Of a stretch of DNA of 64,000 nt, positions 18,845-28,350 are shown in pieces. A model generated the notes under the pieces. That model was not told the origin of the DNA, made no database searches, and was given only the letters and a program-made list of their open reading frames with translations. The position numbers and the translations under genes are program-made. The DNA comes from Fen-1258 sp947085815 (GTDB lineage: Bacteria > Bacteroidota > Ignavibacteria > Ignavibacteriales > Melioribacteraceae). Location of the stretch: the NCBI GenBank assembly GCA_947085815.1, contig CAMTXU010000022.1, forward strand, positions 33,664-97,663, in the 5' to 3' direction. Each line of letters begins with the position of its first letter. Positions within the stretch are counted from its first letter, which is position 1.

Positions 18845-20833
18845 ATGATGATAGATCTTTCAATCATAATAGTTAACTACAACGTGAAAGAATTTCTTCT
18901 CAATCTTCTCGATTCGATTCGTGCCGCCTCAAAAAATATTTCCGTAGAAACTATTGTAGTTGATAATGCCTCGGATGATGGAAGCGTAGAATTACTTAAC
19001 CAAAAATTTCCCGATGTAAAATTGATTGCCAACAAAACCAATGTTGGATTCGGTGCGGCAAATAACCAGGCTATGCAAATTGCTTCCGGGAAATATTTTC
19101 TAATTATCAACCCAGATACAATTGTCCGCCAAGATACATTTGAAAAGATGATTGATTTTTTTGATCATACATCGGATGCAGGGATAGCCGGATGCAAAGT
19201 ATTAAACCCGGATGGAACAATTCAGCTTGCCTGCCGCAGAAGTTTCCCGGGTCCTTGGACATCTTTCACAAAAGTGACGGGGTTGAGTAAATTATTCCCA
19301 AAGAACCGAATTCTGGCACGTTATAATCTTACTTACCTGAACGAAAACCAAACTTACGAAGTTGATGCAGTTAGCGGTGCATTCCTTATGTTAAGTAAAG
19401 ATGTTTATGAAAAGGTTGGAGGATTTGATGAACAATTTTTCATGTATGGCGAAGATCTTGACCTCTGCTACCGTGTGCAAAAATCAAATTTCAAAGTTTA
19501 TTATGTACATTCCACGGAGATAATTCATTACAAAGGGGAGAGTACAAAGCGCAGCAGTATTGATGAGACAAGGGTATTTTACAATGCAATGCATTTGTTT
19601 GTGAGAAAACACCTTTCTTCTTCATTTCTCGTTGAATCAATTTTACAAATTGCGATTATATTCAGAAAATTTTTTGCCTTCGCGAATATTAATAAGCTTA
19701 CTATAGTTTCACTGATAGTTGATTTTTTTACTTTTTCACTTGCGGTTTTTCTTGCCGAAAAAAACTATGCTAATCTTCATTGGAAAGGATTTCCGGCTTT
19801 TGTCTTGCCGTGGGTTTATTTTGTCCCGGCAATAATTCAAGTATCTATCTCTTCCTTCGGAGGAGTGTATAAGAAAAATTCATTCTCTGTTATTCGAACA
19901 CTAATTTCACTTCTATTTGGAATGATTTTCCTCTCTGCCTTAACTTACTTTTTTAAGCAGGTTGCATTCAGCCGGGCGGTTGTTCTTATAACTTACGCTC
20001 TGGCAATATTCTTTTTCTTATTCTGGCGAATTACTCTCAAAGTTCTCTTTAAAATTGGATTGGATACCGATTCAAGAAAATCACGCACTTTAATTGTAGC
20101 TAGTCAAAGCAAAGCGGAAGAACTCGCCTTAAAACTCAGGTCAACTTTTACACAATTATATCATGTTATTGGATTGATCGGATTGACGCGAAAAAGTGTA
20201 GGAGAGAGTGTTGGCAGTTATAAAATTCTCGGTGCAGTGGACAATATAAAAAAGGTTATTTCGGAAGAAAAAATTGATAAAGTTATTTTTTCTTCCGACG
20301 ATCTTTCTTTGAATCAAATGTTCGCTGTTATCGCCGAATGCCAGGGCGAAAATATAGAATTCCTCGTTGCCGGAAAAGAGTCTGATTATCTAGTGGGCAA
20401 GTCTGCTATAACAATGCTGGATGATATTCCGCTTCTGAAAGTACAATATAATATCTCATCATATTTTCATAGGTTCTCTAAACGATTATTTGATGTTCTC
20501 TACAGCACCCTAATTTTGATATTCATTTATCCTTTCATATATTTATTTAAGAAGTTCATATCGGAGAGAAGTAAATTCTCTCAATTCATTCTCGAAGTTC
20601 CGAGTGTTTTCGTATCTAAGAAGAGTTTTGTTGGTCCGCGTGATTCATCTTATCACGGTGAGCTTTTTGTCGGTAAAATTGGTCTAACCGGATTTTGGTT
20701 CACAGAAAATTTATCCGGCGCTGATTCTCAAGAATTGAAAAAGCTGGATTTCTTTTATGCCAAAAATCAAAATATCTGGCTTGATATGGAAATTCTTGGC
20801 AGAACAATTTCAAAAATGTTTTTCAGGATGTAA
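18845..20833 (+). CDS. GT2 glycosyltransferase fused to a degenerate phosphoglycosyl transferase
   Basis: Protein of 662 residues. Residues 1-230 are a GT2 domain: LSIIIVNYNVKEFLLN, VVDNASDDGSVELL, NPDT at 89-92, GGFDEQFFMYGEDLDLCYR. Residues about 280-400 hold membrane helices. Residues 412-530 form the Rossmann-like domain usual in WbaP/WcaJ proteins (RTLIVASQSKAEELALKL). Residues 545-662 resemble a phosphoglycosyl transferase: KRLFDVLYS, SFVGPRD, IGLTGFWF, YAKNQNIWLDMEILGRT. The KFR segment and the catalytic LDE[IL]PQ stretch between the first two are missing, about 70 residues shorter than in the two complete paralogues. The GT2 half should be active; the C-terminal half looks like a membrane scaffold or anchor. 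Confidence 0.85.
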   Translation: MMIDLSIIIVNYNVKEFLLNLLDSIRAASKNISVETIVVDNASDDGSVELLNQKFPDVKLIANKTNVGFGAANNQAMQIASGKYFLIINPDTIVRQDTFEKMIDFFDHTSDAGIAGCKVLNPDGTIQLACRRSFPGPWTSFTKVTGLSKLFPKNRILARYNLTYLNENQTYEVDAVSGAFLMLSKDVYEKVGGFDEQFFMYGEDLDLCYRVQKSNFKVYYVHSTEIIHYKGESTKRSSIDETRVFYNAMHLFVRKHLSSSFLVESILQIAIIFRKFFAFANINKLTIVSLIVDFFTFSLAVFLAEKNYANLHWKGFPAFVLPWVYFVPAIIQVSISSFGGVYKKNSFSVIRTLISLLFGMIFLSALTYFFKQVAFSRAVVLITYALAIFFFLFWRITLKVLFKIGLDTDSRKSRTLIVASQSKAEELALKLRSTFTQLYHVIGLIGLTRKSVGESVGSYKILGAVDNIKKVISEEKIDKVIFSSDDLSLNQMFAVIAECQGENIEFLVAGKESDYLVGKSAITMLDDIPLLKVQYNISSYFHRFSKRLFDVLYSTLILIFIYPFIYLFKKFISERSKFSQFILEVPSVFVSKKSFVGPRDSSYHGELFVGKIGLTGFWFTENLSGADSQELKKLDFFYAKNQNIWLDMEILGRTISKMFFRM

Positions 20834-20838
20834 TTAAC

Positions 20839-21789
20839 ATGGCAAAAAATATATTGGATTTTGAAAAGCCAATCATCGAATTGGAAAATAAAATTGAAGA
20901 AATGCGCAAGTACGAATCGAAACTTGATATTTCAGGAGAGATTAAAATTCTCGAGGAGAAAGTTCTCGATCTCAAAAAAAACATTTATGACAATCTTACC
21001 CGCTGGCAGCGAGTTCAATTGGCTCGCCATCCGGAACGTCCATATACTCTCGATTATATTTATATGATGACGGAAAATTTTATTGAACTGCATGGTGACA
21101 GATTATTCAAAGATGATAAAGCGATTGTAGGCGGGTTTGCAAAAATAGATGATCAAAAAGTAATGATCATCGGTCATCAAAAAGGGCGCGATACCAAATC
21201 CAATCTCTATAGAAATTTTGGAATGTCGAATCCCGAAGGTTACCGCAAAGCTTTGCGATTAATGAAGATGGCGGAAAAATTTAAAATTCCTATAATCTCG
21301 ATGATTGATACTCCGGGTGCATATCCGGGACTTGAAGCAGAGGAACGCGGACAAGCGGAGGCGATAGCGAAGAATCTATTTGAGATGAGCCGTTTGCGTG
21401 TGCCTATTATTATTTCAATTATTGGTGAAGGAGCTAGCGGCGGTGCCTTGGGAATCGGAGTCGGCGATAGAATTTTGATGCTGCAGAACACGTGGTATTC
21501 CGTCATCAGCCCTGAATCTTGCTCGAGTATTTTATGGCGTAGTTGGGAGTATAAAGAAACCGCGGCGGAGGCGTTGAAACTTACCGCAGAAGACTTATTA
21601 GAACATGGCATTATAGACCGCATTGTTCCCGAACCGATGGGCGGTGCGCACAAGGATCATACACTAATGGCCGATACGCTAAAGAAAACAATCAAAGAAG
21701 AACTTGAAATGCTTCTTAAAATCAAACCGGAAAAATTGGTACAAAATCGTTTAGAAAAATTCGCAAAGATGGGTGTCTTTGTTGAATAA
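20839..21789 (+). CDS. accA: acetyl-CoA carboxylase carboxyltransferase subunit alpha
   Basis: Alpha subunit of the carboxyltransferase that forms malonyl-CoA for fatty acid synthesis, with AccD as partner. The length of 316 residues matches E. coli AccA. Conserved blocks include ARHPERPYTLDYI, GDRLFKDDKAIVGGFA, SMIDTPGAYPGLEAEERGQA, the oxyanion-region glycines IGEGASGGALGIGVGD, and SPESCSSILWR. It begins 5 bases after the GT2/PGT fusion, so it may be read from the glycan operon. accD is not in the window. Confidence 0.97.
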   Translation: MAKNILDFEKPIIELENKIEEMRKYESKLDISGEIKILEEKVLDLKKNIYDNLTRWQRVQLARHPERPYTLDYIYMMTENFIELHGDRLFKDDKAIVGGFAKIDDQKVMIIGHQKGRDTKSNLYRNFGMSNPEGYRKALRLMKMAEKFKIPIISMIDTPGAYPGLEAEERGQAEAIAKNLFEMSRLRVPIIISIIGEGASGGALGIGVGDRILMLQNTWYSVISPESCSSILWRSWEYKETAAEALKLTAEDLLEHGIIDRIVPEPMGGAHKDHTLMADTLKKTIKEELEMLLKIKPEKLVQNRLEKFAKMGVFVE

Positions 21790-21810
21790 TTCTTTTTTGG
21801 GAATTTTTTG

Positions 21811-22224
21811 ATGCTCACTAATACTACCGAAATCCGTGTACGCTATGCCGACACGGACAAAATGCAATTCGTATACAACGGAAAATATTTAGAGTACTTT
21901 GAAGTAGGAAGAACCGAACTTTTAAGAGCAGTAGGATTAGCATATTCCGAAGTTGAAAAAAATGGATATCAATTGCCATTATTAGAAGCGGGTCTGAAAT
22001 ATTTTAATGCAGCGGTTTATGATGATCTTTTGCTTGTTGAAGCAACAGTAAAAGAACTTCAATCTCCAAAAGTTCACATAGAGTATTCCGTTAAACGGAA
22101 AGAAACGGGTGAATTGATAGCCGAAGGATTTACTACTCACGTATTCATCAAGGTTGATACTAAAAAAGCAGTACGACCGCCAAAAATCTATGTTGAGGCA
22201 TTGAGCAAATTTTTCATAAAATAA
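21811..22224 (+). CDS. acyl-CoA thioesterase, YbgC/4-hydroxybenzoyl-CoA type hot-dog fold
   Basis: Small thioesterase, predicted to hydrolyse short acyl-CoA or acyl-ACP thioesters. The catalytic-loop motif RYADTDKMQFVYNGKYLEYF carries the conserved Asp and is followed by FEVGRTELLRAVG, as in YbgC. The frame includes a TTG at 21808, but the ATG directly after it at 21811 is the likely start. It follows accA by 21 bases, in keeping with a lipid-metabolism pair. The physiological substrate is not defined. Confidence 0.9.
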   Translation: MLTNTTEIRVRYADTDKMQFVYNGKYLEYFEVGRTELLRAVGLAYSEVEKNGYQLPLLEAGLKYFNAAVYDDLLLVEATVKELQSPKVHIEYSVKRKETGELIAEGFTTHVFIKVDTKKAVRPPKIYVEALSKFFIK

Positions 22225-22250
22225 AATTCATTAATGTACATTACGCAACG

Positions 22251-22368
22251 TGTCATTCTGAACGGAACAGTTTACCCCGCTTTGCGGGGAAGTGGAGCGA
22301 AGAATCTAATAATCAAACAAGAAGAAATTTTTAGATTCTTCCCCCGATAAACCGGGGTCAGAATGACA
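22251..22368. repeat. hairpin element with nested inverted repeats
   Basis: A 118-base palindromic element. The outer arms are TGTCATTCTGA (22251-22261) and TCAGAATGACA (22358-22368), a perfect 11-bp match. The inner arms are AGAATCTAA (22301-22309) and TTAGATTCT (22331-22339). CCCCGC/GCGGGG and CCCCCG/CCGGGG motifs lie between. The same layout recurs at 62978-63079. Such elements are dispersed repeats of many bacterial genomes; this one may also end transcription between the thioesterase gene and the flippase gene. Confidence 0.8.
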
Positions 22369-22442
22369 ATTTTAATATTTCTGTGTAAGGTGATTTATTA
22401 AGTTTACCGGAGGTATTTCTCTCCGATTGATTTAATTTTGAG

Positions 22443-23906
22443 ATGATTGAAAAGATAAAAGAACTTACCAAAGACACCGCTATTTACGGAATAAGTACAA
22501 TAGTAGGAAGATTTCTCGGATTTTTTCTAGTTCCGTTTTATACAAACGTTATCAATACAAATGACTACGGAATTTATTCCAATATCTATGCATATCTAGC
22601 CTTCTTAAATGTAGTATTCATTTATGGAATGGATGCGGCGTTTATGAAATACGCCTCATTAAATGATGAAGGAGAAAAGAAAAAAATATTTTCAACGGGT
22701 TTCCTATTTGTGTCTCTTACTTCAATTGGTTTGGCGTTATTTCTTCTTTTATTGAAATCACCTCTCAGTCGGGTAATGGAAATTTCCGCCAGCTATTCGA
22801 ACCTTTACTATTATCTGATTTTCATACTAATTTTTGACACACTTGCTCTTGTTCCATTTGCGAACCTTCGTCTGGAAAGGAGAGCCGGCAAGTTTACAAC
22901 AATAAAACTCGCCAATATTATTTTAAATCTCGCGTTAAATTTCATACTTGTGTTGAAATATAAGCTTGGTATTGAAGCAATATTTATTGCAAATCTCATA
23001 GCTTCTGCTTTTTCTTTTGCAGTGCTTACACCGGAGATATTCAAAAAGCTGGTTTTCAAAATTGATAAAGAGTTATTGAAGAAATACTTAAGATTTGGAT
23101 TGCCCTATCTGCCGGCAAGTTTAGCCGCCACAGTTGTTCAAGTTATCGATCGCCCCGTTGTGCTGGCAATGACAGATGAATCGACACTTGGTATTTATCA
23201 GGCAAATTACAAACTTGGCATTTTTATGATGCTGTTTGTTTCGATGTTTCAGTACGCATGGCAGCCGTTTTTTTTGAATAATGCCAGGGAAAAAAACGCT
23301 AAAGAAATATTTGCGAAAATTCTGACTCTATTCATGATTATTTCCAGTCTGATCTGGATTGTATTAACTCTATTCGTCGAAGACTTCGCCCGTTTTGAGT
23401 TCCTACACGGTAAGTCAATAATCGGAAAGGAATATTTAAGCGGAATTACAATCGTTCCAATAATTCTGTTGGCATATTTGTTTAACGGGATCTATTACAA
23501 TTTTCACGCGGGAATTTATATTGAAGAGAAGACAAAATATTATCCTTACGTTACTGGTGCCGGTGCGTTGACAAATGTTATCGTAAACATTTTATTGATT
23601 CCGGTATTAGGATTAATTGGAGCTGCTTTAGCGACACTTGCAAGCTACATGATTATGGCAATAGGATTATACTACTTTTCTCAGAAATATTACCCCGTCA
23701 AATATGAATTCCTAAAAGTGCTTAAAATTCTTGTCGCAATCTTTGTTACATGTATACTTTACTACTATATCTATTATCAAGTTGGATTAATCTTCTCTTA
23801 TAAACTGATATTGTTGTTCGGATTCATAGGCTCATTATTAGTAATGAATGTTATCGAGAAGAATGAAATTATTCGTTTAGTAAAAATGCTTCTTCGAGTC
23901 AAGTAG
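22443..23906 (+). CDS. Wzx-type oligosaccharide flippase
   Basis: Polytopic membrane protein of 487 residues with about 14 hydrophobic segments and no soluble domain, in the MOP/polysaccharide-transport family. The N-terminus begins DTAIYGISTIVGRFLGFFLV, then TNDYGIYSNIYAYLAFLNVV, as in polysaccharide biosynthesis exporters. It is expected to move an undecaprenyl-PP-linked repeat unit across the inner membrane. It closes the glycan region and is the better candidate for the repeat-unit flippase; the MurJ-like protein at 7852 is the alternative. Confidence 0.9.
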   Translation: MIEKIKELTKDTAIYGISTIVGRFLGFFLVPFYTNVINTNDYGIYSNIYAYLAFLNVVFIYGMDAAFMKYASLNDEGEKKKIFSTGFLFVSLTSIGLALFLLLLKSPLSRVMEISASYSNLYYYLIFILIFDTLALVPFANLRLERRAGKFTTIKLANIILNLALNFILVLKYKLGIEAIFIANLIASAFSFAVLTPEIFKKLVFKIDKELLKKYLRFGLPYLPASLAATVVQVIDRPVVLAMTDESTLGIYQANYKLGIFMMLFVSMFQYAWQPFFLNNAREKNAKEIFAKILTLFMIISSLIWIVLTLFVEDFARFEFLHGKSIIGKEYLSGITIVPIILLAYLFNGIYYNFHAGIYIEEKTKYYPYVTGAGALTNVIVNILLIPVLGLIGAALATLASYMIMAIGLYYFSQKYYPVKYEFLKVLKILVAIFVTCILYYYIYYQVGLIFSYKLILLFGFIGSLLVMNVIEKNEIIRLVKMLLRVK

Positions 23907-23991
23907 TAATCGTTCTCATCAAACTTATTTAAAAACAAGCAGAATATTTTTTTCTTTTATTCTAACTTCGCGTTATAAAAATCGGACGGTT

Positions 23992-24447
23992 ATGGAATCT
24001 ATCCTTGTAAAAATTCAACATATAGAAAACAGATTTTCAGATATACAACTGCCGGAGTATGCAACAGAAGGCAGCAGCGGGCTAGATCTACGCGCCGCAG
24101 TAGATTCGGAAATAAAAATTGAGAAAGGGAAAGTTGGATTAGTGCCTACCAATCTTAGAGTAGAATTTCCGGTAGGTTATGAATTGCAAATTCGTCCCAG
24201 AAGCGGTTTGGCTGCAAAAAATGGGATCGGAGTTCTAAATTCTCCCGGTACTATTGATTCAGATTATCGCGGTGAGATAAAGGTAATTCTCTTCAATTTT
24301 GGAGAAGAAGATTTTATTATCAAACGCGGCGATAGAATTGCTCAAATGGTTCTATCAAAGGTTTACCGTGCAAAATTTATTACCACCGATGAATTAAATG
24401 GTAGTTCGCGCGGTGAAGGCGGTTTTGGACACACTGGGAAAAAATAA
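23992..24447 (+). CDS. dut: dUTP diphosphatase
   Basis: Trimeric dUTPase of 151 residues that hydrolyses dUTP to dUMP and PPi, keeping uracil out of DNA and feeding thymidylate synthesis. All five motifs are readable: GLDLRAA (I), RPRSGLAAKNG (II), GTIDSDYRGEI (III), RGDRIAQMV (IV) and the glycine-rich C-terminal RGEGGFGHTG (V), which closes on the active site. Between it and dnaE lies a 154-base AT-rich spacer with an imperfect repeat of the GAATTGC / TTGAGAATT type at both ends. Confidence 0.96.
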   Translation: MESILVKIQHIENRFSDIQLPEYATEGSSGLDLRAAVDSEIKIEKGKVGLVPTNLRVEFPVGYELQIRPRSGLAAKNGIGVLNSPGTIDSDYRGEIKVILFNFGEEDFIIKRGDRIAQMVLSKVYRAKFITTDELNGSSRGEGGFGHTGKK

Positions 24448-24601
24448 TTGAGAATTGCGAATGGAGAGTTGAGTTTAGCCTAAAATGGTTATTTCTGTCC
24501 CTGCAATTGGCTGGCAATAATAAATACAGATAATATCATATTAGAGTGAACTCATAATTAATTCTCAATTTGCAATTCTAAATTCTTAATTCGGATTTTA
24601 A

Positions 24602-27600
24602 ATGTCAGATTTTATACACTTACATAATCATTCTCATTACAGCTTGCAGGACGGCGCGTGCACGGTTGAAGATTTGATTCATGCCGCTCAGAAAAATAAT
24701 ATGCATGCTGTCGCGTTGACCGATCATGGTGTAATGTTCGGTGTAGGTGAGTTTTATAAGAAAGCAAAAAAAGCAGGTATCAAACCTATCATCGGTATGG
24801 AAGCCTACATTGTTATAGACGGTTCACGTTTCGATAGAAGGGGCGATGATCCGGACAATCCGAAAAAAAGAGCTAAACCTTATAACCATCTTCTTCTACT
24901 TGCAAAGAATGAAACCGGTTACAAAAATTTGATAAAACTTTCCACAATAGGATATACTGAAGGATTTTACTACAGACCTCGAATTGATTTTGAAATGTTA
25001 GCCAAATACAGCGAAGGATTGATCTGTACTTCTGCTTGTCCCGCCGGACCAATAGCGGCACCTCTCATCAATGATGATTATGCTAAAGCACGTTCAACTG
25101 CCATTAAATTGAAAGAACTTTTTGATGACGATTTTTATCTTGAGATTCAAGATCACGGAATGGATGTTGAGCGTCCTGTTCTTGCCGGAATGCCTAAGCT
25201 TGCGCAAGATTTGGGAATCAAACTTGTTGCCACAAACGATATTCATTACATTGAAAAAGATCATTCAATTGCGCATAATATTTTAATTCAGCTCGGCGAT
25301 AAAACAGGAAATGTTGACTATAAAGAATTGCGTTACGGCACCGATCAGATCTACTTCAAGACAGCAGATGAAATGAAGAAACTTTTCAAGAATTACAAAG
25401 ACGCAATAGAAAATACAATTGAAATTGAACAGAAGATAAATCTCAAGTTAGATTTTAGCGGTCATCAATTTCCGCAGTTCCCAATTCCTAATGATTCTAA
25501 AGCCAAAGACCTTGAAGAATATTTGGCTCAACTTTCCGAAGAACGGTTAGAGAAAAAATTTAAAGTAGTAACTCCCGAAATTGAAGAGCGGTTTAAATTC
25601 GAGTTGAAAGTTATAAATGAAATGGGATACGCCGGATATTTTTTGGTTGTTCAGGATTTTATTAACGCAGCTAAGCAGCGTGGAATTCCGGTTGGACCGG
25701 GGCGAGGCAGTGCCGCGGGAAGTATAATTGCCTACGTGCTCGGTATTACAAATGTCGATCCGCTTAAATACAATTTGCTCTTCGAGCGTTTTCTTAATCC
25801 GGCACGTAAGACGATGCCCGATATTGACGTTGACTTTGCCGATGATCAACGAGGCGAGGTTATTACTTACGTTAAAGAAAAATATGGTGAAAAATCCGTA
25901 GCTCAGATTATTACATTTAACAGATTATCATCTCGCGCCGTCTTAAAAGATGTAGCGCGTGTTCTAAAAATTCCGATTCCAACTGTAGAAAAAATTACCA
26001 AATGGATCCCATCAAAATTTGGAAAGGTTTACGACCTTGATCAAGCTCTAAGCGAAGTTCCGGAACTTGCTTGGGTTAAAAAATCTGATGATCCTCAAAT
26101 CTCTGAATTAATAAAGTACGCCAAAATTCTTGAAGGAATGAACCGGAATGCTTCGAAGCACGCCGCAGGTGTTGTTATAACTCCAGGTGAAGTAAGTGAT
26201 TTTGTTCCACTTGCAACTTACGGCGATGATAATTCGATTGTCACACAATTTAACATGAAAGATCTTGAGGATGCCGGTTTATTAAAGATGGACTTCTTAG
26301 GGCTGCGAACGTTATCTATAATAAGAGACACTCTTGAGTTAGTTAAACAGACGCGTAATATTGAAATCGATATTGATGAGATACCGACTGACGATGCAAA
26401 AACTTACGAGATGTTCAGTAAGGGACAAACCACGGCAGTTTTTCAGTTTGAAAGTGCCCCAATGCGCGAGTATCTTAAAAAGCTGAGACCAACAAGTATT
26501 AACGATCTTGCGGCAATGAACGCGTTGTACCGTCCGGGTCCTATGGATTTTATAGATGACTTTATTGCGCGCAAGCATGGAAGAAAACAGATTATTTATC
26601 TGCATCCGATTCTTGAACCGATTTTAAAAGAAACGAACGGTATTATTGTTTACCAGGAACAAGTAATCCAAATTGCAAATCAAGCCGGAAATATGAGCCT
26701 TGCGGAAGCCGATCTTCTGCGCCGCGCTATGGGTAAAAAAGATTTGAAAGCTATGGCTGAACAAAAAGAAAAATTTCTTGTAGGTGCATTAAAGAATAAC
26801 ATCACCAAAAAAATTGGCGAAGAGATTTTTGAGGCGATTGATAAATTTGCAAATTACGGATTCAATAAGAGTCACGCTGTGGCATATTCGGTGGTGGCTT
26901 ATCAAACGGCATATTTGAAAGCACACTATTTAGAAGAATTTCTTGCTGCGAACCTTTCGAACGAATACGGCAACACTGATAAAGTTACAAATCTGTTGGA
27001 AGATTGCCGGAAGCTGAATGTGAAAGTTCTTCCACCGGATATAAATAATCCAACAGTAAAATTTGCAGTGAAAAAGAAAAAGATCATTTTTGGAATGAGT
27101 GCGATTAAAAATGTAGGAGTGAATGCGGTAGAGGCAATTAAAACAGCCCACAATAATCTTGGCAGAAATTTCAAAAGTATTTACGATTTCTGCTCAAATG
27201 TAGATACTCGTCTGGTTAATAAACGCGCTCTAGAGGGATTAGTTTTATCGGGCGCATTCGATTTATGCGGCGGTTCCCGAGCTCAAAATTTTCAAGCCGT
27301 TGAAGAAGCATTAAGCTTTGGAAGCAAAGCTCAATCCGCAAAAAATTCTCACACCGATAGTCTGTTTGGAGGCGATTCTGATGCTATGCATATTCATGAA
27401 CCGAAACTGCCGGATATCCGCCCGTGGGAAACAAAAGATCGTCTTGCGAGAGAACGGGAAGTGCTTGGATTTTATTTAACAGATCATCCTCTAAGAAAAT
27501 ATGAAATTGAATACCGTTCATTCGCGACGGTTCATCTGGGTGAAACTGAAACTTACAACTATAATGAATCTGTTAGAGCTTGCGGAGTTGTAACAGAAGT

Positions 27601-28060
27601 AAGAACAAAAATTGATAAGCGTGGAAATCAAATGGTGTTTTTTAAGCTGGATGATTTCAGCGGTTCGTGCGAGTGTTTGATGTTTTCAAAAGTTTATAAA
27701 ACTTGCGAAGATTTGATAATTCCGGAATCGACAATTCTTGTTACCGGAAAACTTGAGAGCAGCGGTGATGCCGTTAAACTTCATGTTGATGAAGCGCTCT
27801 CGCTCGATGATGTCAAACAAAAGCTAACAAAACGGATCGGAGTAATTATTGATGATTCCATTCATGATCGAACTGTAATTAATGAAATAAAAAAACTGAT
27901 GGAAGAATATGAAGGATCGATGCCGGTTCTGGTTTGCCTTAAAGTTGACGGTATCAACCGCGAGTTCCATATAAATTATAAAATTTCTTTCGGTTCAGAG
28001 TTCATTCCTAAAATAAAAAAACTTCTCGGAGAGGAATCTGTTGTTTATTTTGCTTCTTAA
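24602..28060 (+). CDS. dnaE: DNA polymerase III subunit alpha
   Basis: Replicative C-family DNA polymerase of 1152 residues, close to the E. coli length. The N-terminal PHP domain starts FIHLHNHSHYSLQDGACTVE. The polymerase palm has GPGRGSAAGS and the catalytic aspartates in PDIDVDFADDQRGEVI. The fingers region includes LYRPGPMDFIDDFIARKHG and FNKSHAVAYSVVAYQTAYLK. Toward the C-terminus there is an OB-fold (RACGVVTEVRTKIDKRGNQM) and a tau-binding-like tail. It is transcribed alone, between dut and a repeat-filled 460-base gap. Confidence 0.98.
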   Translation: MSDFIHLHNHSHYSLQDGACTVEDLIHAAQKNNMHAVALTDHGVMFGVGEFYKKAKKAGIKPIIGMEAYIVIDGSRFDRRGDDPDNPKKRAKPYNHLLLLAKNETGYKNLIKLSTIGYTEGFYYRPRIDFEMLAKYSEGLICTSACPAGPIAAPLINDDYAKARSTAIKLKELFDDDFYLEIQDHGMDVERPVLAGMPKLAQDLGIKLVATNDIHYIEKDHSIAHNILIQLGDKTGNVDYKELRYGTDQIYFKTADEMKKLFKNYKDAIENTIEIEQKINLKLDFSGHQFPQFPIPNDSKAKDLEEYLAQLSEERLEKKFKVVTPEIEERFKFELKVINEMGYAGYFLVVQDFINAAKQRGIPVGPGRGSAAGSIIAYVLGITNVDPLKYNLLFERFLNPARKTMPDIDVDFADDQRGEVITYVKEKYGEKSVAQIITFNRLSSRAVLKDVARVLKIPIPTVEKITKWIPSKFGKVYDLDQALSEVPELAWVKKSDDPQISELIKYAKILEGMNRNASKHAAGVVITPGEVSDFVPLATYGDDNSIVTQFNMKDLEDAGLLKMDFLGLRTLSIIRDTLELVKQTRNIEIDIDEIPTDDAKTYEMFSKGQTTAVFQFESAPMREYLKKLRPTSINDLAAMNALYRPGPMDFIDDFIARKHGRKQIIYLHPILEPILKETNGIIVYQEQVIQIANQAGNMSLAEADLLRRAMGKKDLKAMAEQKEKFLVGALKNNITKKIGEEIFEAIDKFANYGFNKSHAVAYSVVAYQTAYLKAHYLEEFLAANLSNEYGNTDKVTNLLEDCRKLNVKVLPPDINNPTVKFAVKKKKIIFGMSAIKNVGVNAVEAIKTAHNNLGRNFKSIYDFCSNVDTRLVNKRALEGLVLSGAFDLCGGSRAQNFQAVEEALSFGSKAQSAKNSHTDSLFGGDSDAMHIHEPKLPDIRPWETKDRLAREREVLGFYLTDHPLRKYEIEYRSFATVHLGETETYNYNESVRACGVVTEVRTKIDKRGNQMVFFKLDDFSGSCECLMFSKVYKTCEDLIIPESTILVTGKLESSGDAVKLHVDEALSLDDVKQKLTKRIGVIIDDSIHDRTVINEIKKLMEEYEGSMPVLVCLKVDGINREFHINYKISFGSEFIPKIKKLLGEESVVYFAS

Positions 28061-28095
28061 GGAGTAGGAGTAAAGATAAGGTTTACTTAAAAGAA

Positions 28096-28350
28096 GTGAC
28101 CCCTCCTTTATTGAGGTAATGTTGTCAACTTAGAAAGAGGAAGAAAAAAGAGGATAAAAGAAATAGAACACGGATTACACAGATGACGCTGATAATCGCG
28201 AATTTTATCCGTGCAAACCTGCTTGCAGTAGGCAAGTCCGTTTATCATGCCCGTCCGGTTTATCTGCCGTAGGCATGGCAGGCGGGTCAGTGTCATCCGC
28301 GTTCTATTGCGTGTTAAGTTGACAGCATTGTTTATTGAGGGGGTCGTCAC
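28096..28350. repeat. palindrome split by an inserted element (possible dnaE terminator)
   Basis: GTGACCCCTC at 28096-28105 pairs with GAGGGGGTCGTCAC at 28337-28350, with small mismatches. The arms lie on either side of the 214-base element at 28117-28330. If that element and one copy of the 10-base direct repeat are removed, the arms are about 11 bases apart, so the original sequence would be a hairpin just downstream of dnaE. It may have been its terminator, though no U-run is seen. The remaining bases to 28520 show no gene or other structure. Confidence 0.55.
28117..28330. mobile_element. MITE-like element, copy 1, with 10-bp direct repeats
   Basis: A 214-base noncoding element. The terminal inverted repeats are TAATGTTGTCAACTTA (28117-28132) and TAAGTTGACAGCATTG (28315-28330), matching at 14 of 16 positions. 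It is flanked by an exact direct repeat TTTATTGAGG at 28107-28116 and 28331-28340, as expected for a target-site duplication. Its interior (AGAACACGGATTACACAGAT onward) is shared with 55141-55316 and, in part, with the sequence broken by the cassette at 56197. Relative to copy 2 it has extra palindromic inserts around 28218-28290. It has no coding capacity. Confidence 0.75.

Noticed and set aside
7852..23906. A toxin-antitoxin or defence island in the glycan region
   Set aside because: All genes there have clear glycan, lipid or metabolic motifs; none resembles nucleases, restriction enzymes or toxins.
24448..24601. Promoter or riboswitch ahead of dnaE
   Set aside because: The spacer holds an imperfect AT-rich repeat, but I see no structured RNA or convincing promoter boxes.
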